NCBI GenBank assembly: GCA_016212855.1
Contig: JACRDP010000014.1
Coordinates: 1-64,000 of the forward strand
DNA from: Elusimicrobiota bacterium
GTDB taxonomy: Bacteria; Elusimicrobiota; Elusimicrobia; UBA1565; UBA9628
Direction: 5' to 3'
DNA: 64,000 nucleotides
This document shows, piece after piece, positions 9,629 to 20,169 of the stretch; within the stretch, counting starts at the first letter, position 1; each line of letters opens with the position of its first letter. Under the pieces are notes generated by a model. The model worked only from the letters and a program-made list of their open reading frames with translations, did no database searches and had not been told where the DNA came from. Both the position numbers and the translations under genes were made by a program.

Positions 9629-10784
9629 CGTCGCGCACGCGCCAGAACAGCGCCGCGGACAGAAGCCCCAGCGCCGCGCAGCCGCCCCACAAAGCACCCG
9701 GGCCCCAGGAGTCGAGGGCCGTCAGCCCCGCCCACGGCCCGACCATGAACGAGAGACTGAAGCCCATCATGTACAGCCCCATGTATTCCCCGCGCCGGCC
9801 CTCGGGAGAGATGTCGGTGACGTACGCCGTCATCGACGGCATCAAGGTCATCTCGCCGAAGGTCCACACCGCCGTCGCCGCGGCGATGCCCCAGGCGCCG
9901 CCGCCGAGGCCGTAGCCGCCGAAGCCCGCCGCGAACAGGGCGCAGCCCAGGGCCAAAGAGCGCCGGTAGGGCCAGGCCGCGGTCGCGTGATTGAGCGGAA
10001 TCTCGAAGGCGATGATCAGCGCCGTGTTCACGGTGAACAGCAGGCCGTAGAAAGACGTGCTCATTGCGAGGTCACGTACGAGATAGACGGGCAGGGCCGC
10101 CTCGTGTTGAAAAAAAACCAGGCTCACGGGGAATGCGGCAAGCAGGCACCAGAGCAGGAGCGGATCGCTGAGGCCGCGCGCGGACATGACGACTTCCTCG
10201 CCTTTCACGGCGCGCGCGGGGCGGGGCAAAGCGGCGACGAGCACGCACGCGGCCGCGAGCGTCGTGGCTCCGTCGACGATCCAGATCGCCGGGAACGACG
10301 CGGCGGCCAAAAAGCCGCCGAGGGCGGGGCCCAGGCTCATGCCGATGTTCACGGCGAGGCGATTGAGCGCGAAGGCCTGCTTGCGCATCTCGGGCGGCGC
10401 GCTCTCGGAGAACGCCGTCATCACCGCGGGCCGGAAGCCCTCGGTGGACAAGGCCCACAGCACGGTCATCGCGGCGACCTCACCCGGCGTCTTGGCCAGC
10501 GGGAACGCCAACATCACGAGCCCCGAAACGGTCAGGCAGCCGGTCATCATGCGCGTCGTGCCCCAGCGGTCGCAGAGCTTGCCCGCGACCGGGCCGGCGA
10601 GGAAGGCGACCGCGCCGTAGAGGCCGAGCATGGCGCCCGCGCGCGCGGGCGTGAAGCCGAGCGCGCGCGTCAGGTACAAGGTCAAAAACGGCAGCGCCAT
10701 CATGCCGGCGCGGTTGATCAGCGCGGACGCGGAGAGGATCCAGACTCGGCGGGGAAGCTTCGCCAGCGCGCGCCAGGATTCCAT
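9615..10784 (-). CDS. MFS transporter
   Basis: 12-TM hydrophobic pattern; GAVAFLAGPVAGKLCDRWGTTRMM loop motif. Confidence 0.85.
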   Translation of the reverse strand: MESWRALAKLPRRVWILSASALINRAGMMALPFLTLYLTRALGFTPARAGAMLGLYGAVAFLAGPVAGKLCDRWGTTRMMTGCLTVSGLVMLAFPLAKTPGEVAAMTVLWALSTEGFRPAVMTAFSESAPPEMRKQAFALNRLAVNIGMSLGPALGGFLAAASFPAIWIVDGATTLAAACVLVAALPRPARAVKGEEVVMSARGLSDPLLLWCLLAAFPVSLVFFQHEAALPVYLVRDLAMSTSFYGLLFTVNTALIIAFEIPLNHATAAWPYRRSLALGCALFAAGFGGYGLGGGAWGIAAATAVWTFGEMTLMPSMTAYVTDISPEGRRGEYMGLYMMGFSLSFMVGPWAGLTALDSWGPGALWGGCAALGLLSAALFWRVRDAKAS

Positions 10785-10796
10785 GCGGTGCCCCCT

Positions 10797-10826
10797 AAAA
10801 AAGTCGCCCCCCTTTCGGGGGGCGGT
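10797..10826 (-). terminator. Rho-independent terminator downstream of tRNA-Ala
   Basis: Minus strand: CGCCCCCCGAAAGGGGGGCGACTTTTTT, a GC hairpin followed by a T tract. Confidence 0.75.
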
Positions 10827-10833
10827 TTGAGAT

Positions 10834-10909
10834 TGGTGGACGTGACAGGGATTGAACCTGCGACCTCATCCTTGCGAAGGATGCGCTCTCCCAGCTGAGC
10901 TACACGCCC
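10834..10909 (-). tRNA. tRNA-Ala (anticodon CGC)
   Basis: Minus: GGGCGTGTAGCTCAGCTGGGAGAGCGCATCCTTCGCAAGGATGAGGTCGCAGGTTCAATCCCTGTCACGTCCACCA. Cloverleaf stems match, anticodon loop TTCGCAA, encoded CCA. Confidence 0.95.
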
Positions 10910-10986
10910 GTCAGGACATTATGCCAAAAACACGGCGTCGGAGCAACGTGCGGCGCGGGCCCAGCGAAGACATACGCAATCCGATT

Positions 10987-11808
10987 CTAGCACGGAGGAG
11001 TTGCATTCTGCAGCCCGTCGCGCCCGGGCAGGCGGAAGCGGCCGAGCAGGGAGAGAGTGACGTCCGGCGTGCGCATGCCCAACGAGCAACCGTCGTGGAC
11101 GAGGTTTTCCGTCGGAGCGATATAGGCCTCTCCGGGGCGCATGCGCAGCTTGAGCACGGGATAGTCCGGGAAGCCGCGGCAGAAGGCCTGGGCGGCTCGC
11201 GAGCCGCTGGCATGGCGTGGTGTGCCCGATAGCTCGTAGACGCGCCGCATCGGAAGGTTGAGGAAAAGAAAAAAGCGGTCTTCGCAGCCCAAGTTTACGC
11301 AGATACGGTTAGGGGACAAGTGCCGACGCGAGACCGGCGCCCGGTACCAGTCGTCCACATGCAGTCCAATGCGGCGCCTTCCCACCGGGTTAATGGTCGT
11401 GGCTTCCAGTCCCGGGTCGTTGACGTGGATGCCGCCGGGCTCCCCATCGGGCTGGTGACCGGCGCCCCAGCGCTCGACGGCGTAGTCCAGGAAGGCCATC
11501 GCCTCGTGATTGTGGTTCCTCATCGAATGCCGGAAGGCCTCGGCTCGTCGCGCCCTCGCCGCGGCCTCGCGCAGTTCACGAAACGGGGCGAGCGCCGCAG
11601 TTGGCAGGCCGAAGAGGGCCAATGACGGCGGCTCGGCCTCGAGGCTCAGCGCGCGCCATTGAGAAGCGGTGAGCGGTCGCCACGGGCCACGCGGCACCAT
11701 GGAGCCCGGCTCGAAGCGCGGACTGCCGCCGCGGCGCGCCGGCTCCGTGCCCGCCGACGCTTCCAGACGGGAGCGGGCAGGGACAGCGACGCCTAGGCCG
11801 GCGAGCAC
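10987..11808 (-). CDS. Putative Fe(II)/2OG-type oxygenase-like protein (HxD...H...R), RiPP operon member
   Basis: Likely GTG start at 11808 (or ATG 11700), overlapping the rSAM gene stop. Contains IGLHVDDWYRAP (HxD), then NLVHDGCSLGMRTPDVTLSLLGRF (distal H and R). The 351-aa track ORF is over-extended upstream. Confidence 0.5.
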   Translation of the reverse strand: MLAGLGVAVPARSRLEASAGTEPARRGGSPRFEPGSMVPRGPWRPLTASQWRALSLEAEPPSLALFGLPTAALAPFRELREAAARARRAEAFRHSMRNHNHEAMAFLDYAVERWGAGHQPDGEPGGIHVNDPGLEATTINPVGRRRIGLHVDDWYRAPVSRRHLSPNRICVNLGCEDRFFLFLNLPMRRVYELSGTPRHASGSRAAQAFCRGFPDYPVLKLRMRPGEAYIAPTENLVHDGCSLGMRTPDVTLSLLGRFRLPGRDGLQNATPPC

Positions 11809-13733
11809 GCCTCGGCGGTCCCCGGAGCCGCCTTCCTTTTTGTCTTCTCCTCTGCCGGCGGGATGAACAGCGTTCCTCCCGCGTATTCGTTGTAGGGCAC
11901 CGAAGCCAGGTCGGCGAGCCGCGTCCAGCGCAGGAAGGGCGCCCCATTGGGACCTGCCGCAGACCGGACGAAGACGCAGCGGTGCCCGCCCGGCAGGTAC
12001 TTGAGCAAATGGTTGCGCAAGGGAGCCAGGTCCCGGCCGCATCCGCGTAGAGTCAGATCCGCCTTATCGGAGAAGAACGCCGAGGGCTGGAGGAGCACCG
12101 TCGCGGCGCTCGGCACGACCGGGATGCCGTGCGCGACGAGGTCGGTGGCCTCGTAAAAGGCCAGGCCCCCTGCCGGGTCGTAGCCGACATCGGCCAGCAG
12201 CGTGTCGAAGCAGGAGATACCCGGCAGGACGGTGGCCGTCCATCCCCGGGCTTGGGCGGCGCTGAGCAGGGCGGTGGAGACACTGTCGAAGACGCGCGGG
12301 TGCCCGGGTGTGAGCCAAGCCGCTGGACGGCGCTTTTCTGCCAACTCCAGCACGCGCCGCGTGACGTCGCAATAGTTGCGCGAGCGCTTGCGGCCGTCCT
12401 GATAGAGCGGCCAAAGGCTGACGCACTTGCTTCTCAGCTCACGAGGCAGCGCCTCGAGCTCCTCCTCACGCAGGTTGGTGCAGATGACGGCGCATTCCTT
12501 CAGGGCGTCGTAGGTCTCCATCGTCAGTTGGGAAGGGAAAGAGACGCCCGAGCCGAGCACGTAAAGGTCGGGGCCGCCGCGTGGAGGCTGCGCCAGTTCG
12601 TCTTCGGCTCTCTCGAGCACGACGTCCGCCACGGCTTGCATGTGGAAGCGGCAATAGTCGGTCTCAGAGGAGTCGAAGGTTCCCAGCTCGGCGAGCTTGT
12701 TGCTCGGGCAACCGCCTCCGCAGAGCGAGAAGTAGTCGCAAGTGCGTCGGCAGCGTTCGACGCCGCTGGCGATGTCGCGATGCGCGCGTAGGAAGCCGGG
12801 ATGCTTGGCCATGGACTTCCACGGGTCGGTCCGCACGTTTCCCCATTTGAAAGTTCCGTAGCGGGGATGGCTCGTGGCCAAAAGCTCGGGCGAGAAGGTC
12901 GTGTAATCCCCCTCCACGTCCACGTTCAAGATCGAGCCCGGCCGATTGTCGGAGCGCTGGAGGACGATGCCGTCCGGCGCGCTCAGATGGCTGCGCGTGT
13001 CGTCGAGCTCACGGATGCGGATGCCGGGAATGGACCGGCGGCGCTCGGCTATCCGGTTCAGGAAGCGGCGGTAGGCGGGCAGGCGCGAGGGTCGCGTGGT
13101 CCCGGAGCGCTTGTGCGTGCCCTCAGCCTCTTCCACGTTGAAGCCGACGCTGGCCGGGCCGAGGCTCTCGATGAAATCCCAGTAGGCGTCGGCCGCCATG
13201 AACGTCTTCTCCGTGGCCACCGAGAGCACCGCGAAGCCCAGGCCGTGCTCCTGAAGCTTGGCCACGCCGCGCATGGCCGCGTCGAAGGTGCCGCGTTCAG
13301 CGCGATCGACCCGATGCGAGTCATGCAACTCGCGAGGGCCGTCCAAGCTCACGCCCAACTGCACGTCCCAACGCTTGAAGAGCTCGCACCAGGCGTCGTT
13401 GATGAGGGTGGCATTGGTTTGGATGTTATGGCTCAAGGGCAGGCCGGCGGCCTTGAACCGCGCGAAGGCGTCCTCGTAGAACGCCGGAGGAACGGCCAGC
13501 GGCTCGCCAGCGTGCCAGACGGCGGTCAGCGTTTTCTCGGCCAACGGGACATCGCGCAAGAACCGCGCCAGCGCGTCCAGCGTCTCCGTAGACATCCGCC
13601 GCTTGTCCGCGCGGTTAGGCAGATAGCAGTACGAGCAGTCGCTGTTGCAGAACGGCGTCGGCTGGACGATCAGCAGGTCGATCGGGACCAGCTTTACGCC
13701 GGCGTCCGCCACGTCAGGGCACCCGCTTAACAA
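11793..13733 (-). CDS. Radical SAM/SPASM peptide maturase fused to C-terminal tetrapyrrole-methylase-fold (borosin N-methyltransferase-like) domain
   Basis: N-term QPTPFCNSDCSYCYLP (CX3CX2C), WHAGEPL, SLDGPRELHD, SPASM Cys cluster CRRTCDYFSLCGGGCPSN...DYCRF. C-term PDLYVLGSGVSFPSQLTMETYDAL and LTPGHPRVFDSVSTALLSAAQARGWTATVLPGISCFDTLLADVGYDPAGGLAFYEATDL. An alternative GTG start at 13712 sits just after the precursor stop. Confidence 0.85.
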   Translation of the reverse strand: MLSGCPDVADAGVKLVPIDLLIVQPTPFCNSDCSYCYLPNRADKRRMSTETLDALARFLRDVPLAEKTLTAVWHAGEPLAVPPAFYEDAFARFKAAGLPLSHNIQTNATLINDAWCELFKRWDVQLGVSLDGPRELHDSHRVDRAERGTFDAAMRGVAKLQEHGLGFAVLSVATEKTFMAADAYWDFIESLGPASVGFNVEEAEGTHKRSGTTRPSRLPAYRRFLNRIAERRRSIPGIRIRELDDTRSHLSAPDGIVLQRSDNRPGSILNVDVEGDYTTFSPELLATSHPRYGTFKWGNVRTDPWKSMAKHPGFLRAHRDIASGVERCRRTCDYFSLCGGGCPSNKLAELGTFDSSETDYCRFHMQAVADVVLERAEDELAQPPRGGPDLYVLGSGVSFPSQLTMETYDALKECAVICTNLREEELEALPRELRSKCVSLWPLYQDGRKRSRNYCDVTRRVLELAEKRRPAAWLTPGHPRVFDSVSTALLSAAQARGWTATVLPGISCFDTLLADVGYDPAGGLAFYEATDLVAHGIPVVPSAATVLLQPSAFFSDKADLTLRGCGRDLAPLRNHLLKYLPGGHRCVFVRSAAGPNGAPFLRWTRLADLASVPYNEYAGGTLFIPPAEEKTKRKAAPGTAEACSPA

Positions 13734-13995
13734 AGTTGAGGAAGTTGTTCCAGGGGATCTTGTCGAAGTTGTTCCACGGCTTCTTCTCGAAATTGTTGAA
13801 GGGGGCCTTGTCGAAGTTGTTCCAGTACTTCGCGAAGGCTAGATAATCCGCTTTGGCCCAGCCCTTCTTCTTCGCGCCTTTAGTGGCGGTCTTCTTGCGC
13901 GCCGCCAGAGTGCGGCGGAGGCGGCGGATACGAGCGGCGACTGTCTCCTTCTTTTTTGCCGGGCGCTTCTTCGAGACTCTCTTCTTAGCGGCCAT
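13714..13995 (-). CDS. Putative RiPP precursor peptide: cationic leader plus four [W/F]NNF repeats
   Basis: MAAKKRVSKKRPAKKKETVAARIRRLRRTLAARKKTATKGAKKKGWAKADYLAFAKYWNNFDKAPFNNFEKKPWNNFDKIPWNNFLNFVKRVP, immediately upstream of the rSAM gene. Confidence 0.8.
   Translation of the reverse strand: MAAKKRVSKKRPAKKKETVAARIRRLRRTLAARKKTATKGAKKKGWAKADYLAFAKYWNNFDKAPFNNFEKKPWNNFDKIPWNNFLNFVKRVP
13741..13824 (-). repeat. 8-residue (24-bp) core repeats WNNFDKAP/FNNFEKKP/WNNFDKIP/WNNF
   Basis: Aromatic residues at positions 58, 66, 74 and 82 of the precursor: exact 8-aa spacing. Confidence 0.85.
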
Positions 13996-14010
13996 GCTCC
14001 CCCCTGTGTA

Positions 14011-14916
14011 TCAACGCGACGTGACGTTTGCGCTCGAAAGATGGAACTCCGGCTCGCCCAACATGGCCTCGAGGACGGCGCGCGTGGCGGCGAAGTGGTT
14101 GCTGCCGTAGACCACCAGCACATCGCGCTCGCGCAGCAGGCGCCGCGACAGCAGCCGGATCAGCGACCGGTTGCGGGAGCGCTCGGTGGAGGCCGAGAGT
14201 CGCTGCGTGAAAAGCCTGCCGTACTGGCGAGGAGCGTCCTCGTCTGGATCGAAGCGGTCCGGCTCGAAGGCGAAGCCGTTGCGCTTCTGGTACCAACGGC
14301 GGAAATCCGCGTAGGTGAAGCGCGCCGCTGCGGCTTCGCCGGCCATGGCCTCGCGGTCGCCGCGGTTCTCCTTCCAGAGTCCCAGGATTCGGTCCGGATC
14401 CAGCCGGCCGCCGTTTCGCAGTATGGCTAGCGAGCGGAAGAAAGCGTAGCCGGCCAGATCCTCCCGCGTGAAGCCGTCGAACCTAGCCTGTTCGCCCTGG
14501 TTCTCGAGGGAGGATTCGCCGCCGACTGCGGGGATGCCCTTCTCCGCGGCCAGCATGGCCGTGTAGTAGGGCTCCCCCTCCTCGCAGAAATCGCCGCCGC
14601 AGGACTGCCGCGCCTCTTGGACAAATTCCGCCGCGTCCGCGAAGCGAGGCCCTCGGAAGCCCTCGATGACGGCCAGGCGCACGCGCCGGCCGCGCAGCGT
14701 TTCACGGATAAGGGCTAGCGTGGGGCCCTGCTTTGCATGCCGGGCGGCGATGAAGTAGAGGTTCATCCCATCTTTGTGGAAATGGGCCAAGAAGGGCGCC
14801 TCAGGCATCTCCACTCCGTCGCCGTCTCGAAGCAGGGAGAGGTCAGGCTCGAGTGAAGTCCCTCGCGCTGGCATCGCCAGGGCGGCGGCCAGTAAGAGGA
14901 TAGGAGGAAGCCTCAT
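14011..14916 (-). CDS. Secreted TIKI/TraB/ChaN-like protein (putative hydrolase)
   Basis: Signal peptide MRLPPILLLAAALAMPARG; LYFIAARHAKQGPTLALIRETLRGRRVRLAVIEGF, GGESS and VLVVYGSNHF motifs. Track ORF starts at 14934; the internal ATG at 14916 fits the signal peptide better. Confidence 0.45.
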   Translation of the reverse strand: MRLPPILLLAAALAMPARGTSLEPDLSLLRDGDGVEMPEAPFLAHFHKDGMNLYFIAARHAKQGPTLALIRETLRGRRVRLAVIEGFRGPRFADAAEFVQEARQSCGGDFCEEGEPYYTAMLAAEKGIPAVGGESSLENQGEQARFDGFTREDLAGYAFFRSLAILRNGGRLDPDRILGLWKENRGDREAMAGEAAAARFTYADFRRWYQKRNGFAFEPDRFDPDEDAPRQYGRLFTQRLSASTERSRNRSLIRLLSRRLLRERDVLVVYGSNHFAATRAVLEAMLGEPEFHLSSANVTSR

Positions 14917-14934
14917 GTTGCGATTATACACCAC

Positions 14935-15963
14935 TTACAATTCCCAGCGCCCTGCTTTTTTCAAGGCGGACAGGACGTCGTCGACGGCATGGTCCGCCAT
15001 ACGTCCCGGGGCCTGTAGCGAAAGGCCCGGGCCGAAGCGGAAGCCCCATTCGCGGGCTTTCGTCGGGCCGAAGAGCCCGACGCCCGGCACCCGAAATAGG
15101 TCGGCGGCGTGCAGCATGCAGGAGTCCATGCCGAGGAATCGGTCCGCCTGCGAGACGAGAGCGAAGCTCGTCGCCAAATCCAGGCCCCGGCAGTCGAGCA
15201 CGCGTCCCTTTGCCTCCCCGAGGTCAAGGTCCAGCGCGCATTCGCCGAGCAGGCAGACGCCGTAGTCTGGGTGCGCGGCCAGGAAGCGGCGCAGCGTGGC
15301 GCCGAGACGTTTGCGGCCCCATCGTTTCTCCCGCTTTGTTTCTCCGTGCACAGCCAACATTCTGGGCGTGCCCAGGAAGTGCCGACGCACGACGACGGCG
15401 TCCTTGACGCTGGCGGCCGGAAGGTGCGGCGGCTCGGAGAAGGATCCGATGTCGATGGGGCCGAGCACGGCGCGCGCCACCGAGAAGGTATGATCAGCGG
15501 AATGCTTCCAACGCCCTGGGTTGGCTCTGAGCCGGAACGCCGAGGTTAGTCCCACAGTGGGCACGGGCCCGAGAGCCGACATCAGCCGGTGCAGTGAGCT
15601 CGTCATCCAAGGTGAGAGCGAGATGAAGAGATCGCAGCGGCCCAACTCCTGGCGCGCCGCTTGGTCGTCGAAGTCCACCTTCTTCCCGCGTCGTTGCAGC
15701 TGGATGATGCGCTTCACCGGCAGTTCACTATACAGGAATAAGGGAGCGCAGGCCGCCCCGAGCAAAGTCAGGCGCCCGGCGAAGGCGCGCGCGAGTGCGC
15801 GCAAGGCTGGCAGGGCAAGGAGATGGTCTCCGATCCCGTTGTAAAAGAAAATGGCCGGCCGCTTCGTGGCGAGCAACCGCGCGCGTTCCGCGGGCCGGGA
15901 CTCGAACGTTGACGGCGAGTGTATCACCAGGCTGAGTGTAGCTCCGAGGCCACCTCCAGTCAA
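14935..15963 (-). CDS. Glycosyltransferase family 9 (heptosyltransferase-like)
   Basis: IFFYNGIGDHLLALPALRALARAF at the N-term; ATSFALVSQADRFLGMDSCMLHAADLFRVPGVGLFGPT at the C-term. Confidence 0.75.
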   Translation of the reverse strand: MTGGGLGATLSLVIHSPSTFESRPAERARLLATKRPAIFFYNGIGDHLLALPALRALARAFAGRLTLLGAACAPLFLYSELPVKRIIQLQRRGKKVDFDDQAARQELGRCDLFISLSPWMTSSLHRLMSALGPVPTVGLTSAFRLRANPGRWKHSADHTFSVARAVLGPIDIGSFSEPPHLPAASVKDAVVVRRHFLGTPRMLAVHGETKREKRWGRKRLGATLRRFLAAHPDYGVCLLGECALDLDLGEAKGRVLDCRGLDLATSFALVSQADRFLGMDSCMLHAADLFRVPGVGLFGPTKAREWGFRFGPGLSLQAPGRMADHAVDDVLSALKKAGRWEL

Positions 15964-16074
15964 GCCAACCTGCAGCCTGCAGCGCGGGTACGATGGAAGA
16001 CAGTTTTATCGCAAGATAATTCTGTCTCTCAAAGAGCATGGCACGGCGTTGAACAAATTCGGTAGGATGAGAAC

Positions 16075-18182
<2,108 letters not shown>

Positions 18183-18183
<1 letters not shown>

Positions 18184-18638
18184 TGAGACCCCGACTGCTT
18201 CTCGCCGCCGCCGCTCTGCTGACCGCCGCCGCGGCCGCCGCGACGACGATCACCGTGCTCGTTCAACAGGCGCCGCTGCGCAAGCGCGCCCAGTCCTACG
18301 CGCCCGTGGTCAAGACCGCGAGCCTCGGCGACAAGTTTGAGTCCTCCGGTCTCGAGTCCGGCTTCTACAAGACCGAATCCGGCTACATCCACGCGAGCGC
18401 GGTGACCGCGCGCAAAGTGTCGTTGGGCTCCTCCGACTCCGTCGGCTCCGCCGCGACGGCCGAGGAGATGACCTTGGCCGGCAAGGGCTTCAACGCCCAG
18501 GTCGAGAAGTCCTACGCCGACAAGAACGGCTCCGCCAACTTCTCCGCGGTCAACGCGATGGAGCGTCGCTCTGTCTCCGACTCGGCGCTGCTGGAGTTCC
18601 TCAGCGCCGGCGGGCTCATCCCGGGAGGCGCCAAGTGA
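18183..18638 (+). CDS. Secreted SH3-like domain protein
   Basis: Signal peptide, then TITVLVQQAPLRKRAQSYAPVVKTASLGDKFESSGLESGFYKTESGYIHASAV. Confidence 0.5.
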
Positions 18639-19522
18639 AGCGCTTGCTCCCCCTCGCCGCGCTTCTCGCCGGCTGCTCCGGATTGCAGAATCTCAACATC
18701 GGCGGTTACACCGGCTCGTCGATGGGCCAGCGTCTGCAAAACGTGGACGTGACCAAGGTCGCCAAGGGCGTCAATCAGATCCGCAAGGGCTTCTCCGACA
18801 TCAGCGAGTCCGAGGAGTACTACATCGGTCGCGCCGTGTCCGCCCAGGTGCTGGCCAAGTACAAGCCGCTCAACGATCCCGGCCTCAACGCCTACGCGCA
18901 GAAGGTGGCCCAGGCCGTGGCGGCGGCCAGCGACCGGCCCTCGACCTTCAAGGGCTATCACGTGCAGATTCTTGACAGCGCCGAGATCAACGCGTTCGCC
19001 GCGCCCGGCGGCTTCATTTTCGTCACCCGCGGCATGCTCAAGCTGGTCAAGAGCGAGGACGAGCTGGCCGGCGTGCTCGCGCACGAGGTCGCCCACATAG
19101 CCAAGAAGCACGGCCTCAAGACGATCCAGACCGCGCGCTTGACCTCGGCCTTCACCATCCTCGGCTCCGAGGCGGCGAAGAGCTATACGCCCCAGCAGAT
19201 CGGCCAGCTGACGAGCGCGTTCGAGGGCGCGATCGAGGACGTCGTCAACAAGCTCGTCGTCAACGGCTACAGCCGCGACAAGGAGTACGAGGCCGACAAG
19301 TTCGGCGCGCAGTACGCCAAGGACGCCCACTACGATCCCGCCGCGCTCAAGACCTTCCTGACGCGCATGGAAAAGGCCGCCGGCGCCGGCGTCGGGGGCA
19401 TGTTCAAGACCCACCCCGCCGCGGCCAAGCGCGTGTCCGAACTGGGCTCGCTGTCTCCGGCCTCCGGCTATAAGAAATCCTCCGAACGCGGGCGCCGGTT
19501 CAGCGAAGCCGTTCAGCTGTAG
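18635..19522 (+). CDS. M48 family metalloprotease (lipoprotein)
   Basis: Lipobox LLAGCSG; AGVLAHEVAHIAKKHGLK (HEXXH) and YSRDKEYEADKFG. Confidence 0.9.
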   Translation: MKRLLPLAALLAGCSGLQNLNIGGYTGSSMGQRLQNVDVTKVAKGVNQIRKGFSDISESEEYYIGRAVSAQVLAKYKPLNDPGLNAYAQKVAQAVAAASDRPSTFKGYHVQILDSAEINAFAAPGGFIFVTRGMLKLVKSEDELAGVLAHEVAHIAKKHGLKTIQTARLTSAFTILGSEAAKSYTPQQIGQLTSAFEGAIEDVVNKLVVNGYSRDKEYEADKFGAQYAKDAHYDPAALKTFLTRMEKAAGAGVGGMFKTHPAAAKRVSELGSLSPASGYKKSSERGRRFSEAVQL

Positions 19523-19727
19523 TCGCGGAATTACAGCTAAGCCGCCGTCTGGACAACTATCCTCAAGGATAGTCATCTCGTCCGCATCCATGTCAATCCA
19601 AAGTTATCCACGAGCTCGTCGCGCGAGTTTGTGCATAACTCACCAACGAATCGCCTTAACTGAGGATTTGCCCTCGGTTTGCCGTGTTTTAACGGTGAAA
19701 TCGGGGGTCAGGGGTCATGCTATCGGC

Positions 19728-20168
19728 ATGAATACCCCTCCCTTCGCGGGCCCCGTTCTCAGGATATCCGCCGCTTTGCTCGTCGCGGCCGTGTGCTTCC
19801 AGATCGGCCGCTGGACCGGTCAGCTCGAAAGTCGCGCCTCGATCGACACCGGTACCGAGCTGATCACCGCGAAGAACGGTATCCCCCCCGGCCCGACGCC
19901 GGCCGAGGTCAAGCCGGCCTCCGCGGCGCAGGGCGACCCGGTGGGCGAGAGCGGCGACATCATTACGCCTCTGAATGTGCGCGACCCTTCAGCCTTGGTC
20001 ATGGGCCCCGGGGCGGGCTCCGCCTACTCGGGGTCCGTCATTGCTCCGCCGGAACCGCCGTCGTCGCCGTCGCGCCACAAGCTGCGCAAGAAGCCTTTGC
20101 CCGAGGGAAAGTTGCTCGACCTGATGAAGAAGCAGGACGCGACGCCCGAACAGCCCAAAGTATATTAG
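19728..20168 (+). CDS. Hypothetical single-TM protein
   Basis: MNTPPFAGPVLRISAALLVAAVCFQIGRWTGQL: a start internal to the track ORF fits an N-terminal TM. Confidence 0.4.
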   Translation: MNTPPFAGPVLRISAALLVAAVCFQIGRWTGQLESRASIDTGTELITAKNGIPPGPTPAEVKPASAAQGDPVGESGDIITPLNVRDPSALVMGPGAGSAYSGSVIAPPEPPSSPSRHKLRKKPLPEGKLLDLMKKQDATPEQPKVY

Positions 20169-20169
20169 G

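Noticed and set aside
10852-11232. Plus ORF of 126 aa overlapping the tRNA
   Set aside because: Runs through the tRNA-Ala gene and antisense to the oxygenase-like CDS.
11808-12042. N-terminal extension of the 351-aa minus ORF
   Set aside because: Overlaps the TP-methylase domain of the maturase in another frame; GTG 11808 or ATG 11700 is the likelier start.
13645-13842. Plus ORF with VEEVVPGDLVEVVPRLLLEIVEGG repeats
   Set aside because: Antisense to the WNNF repeat precursor; its periodicity is inherited from the real core.
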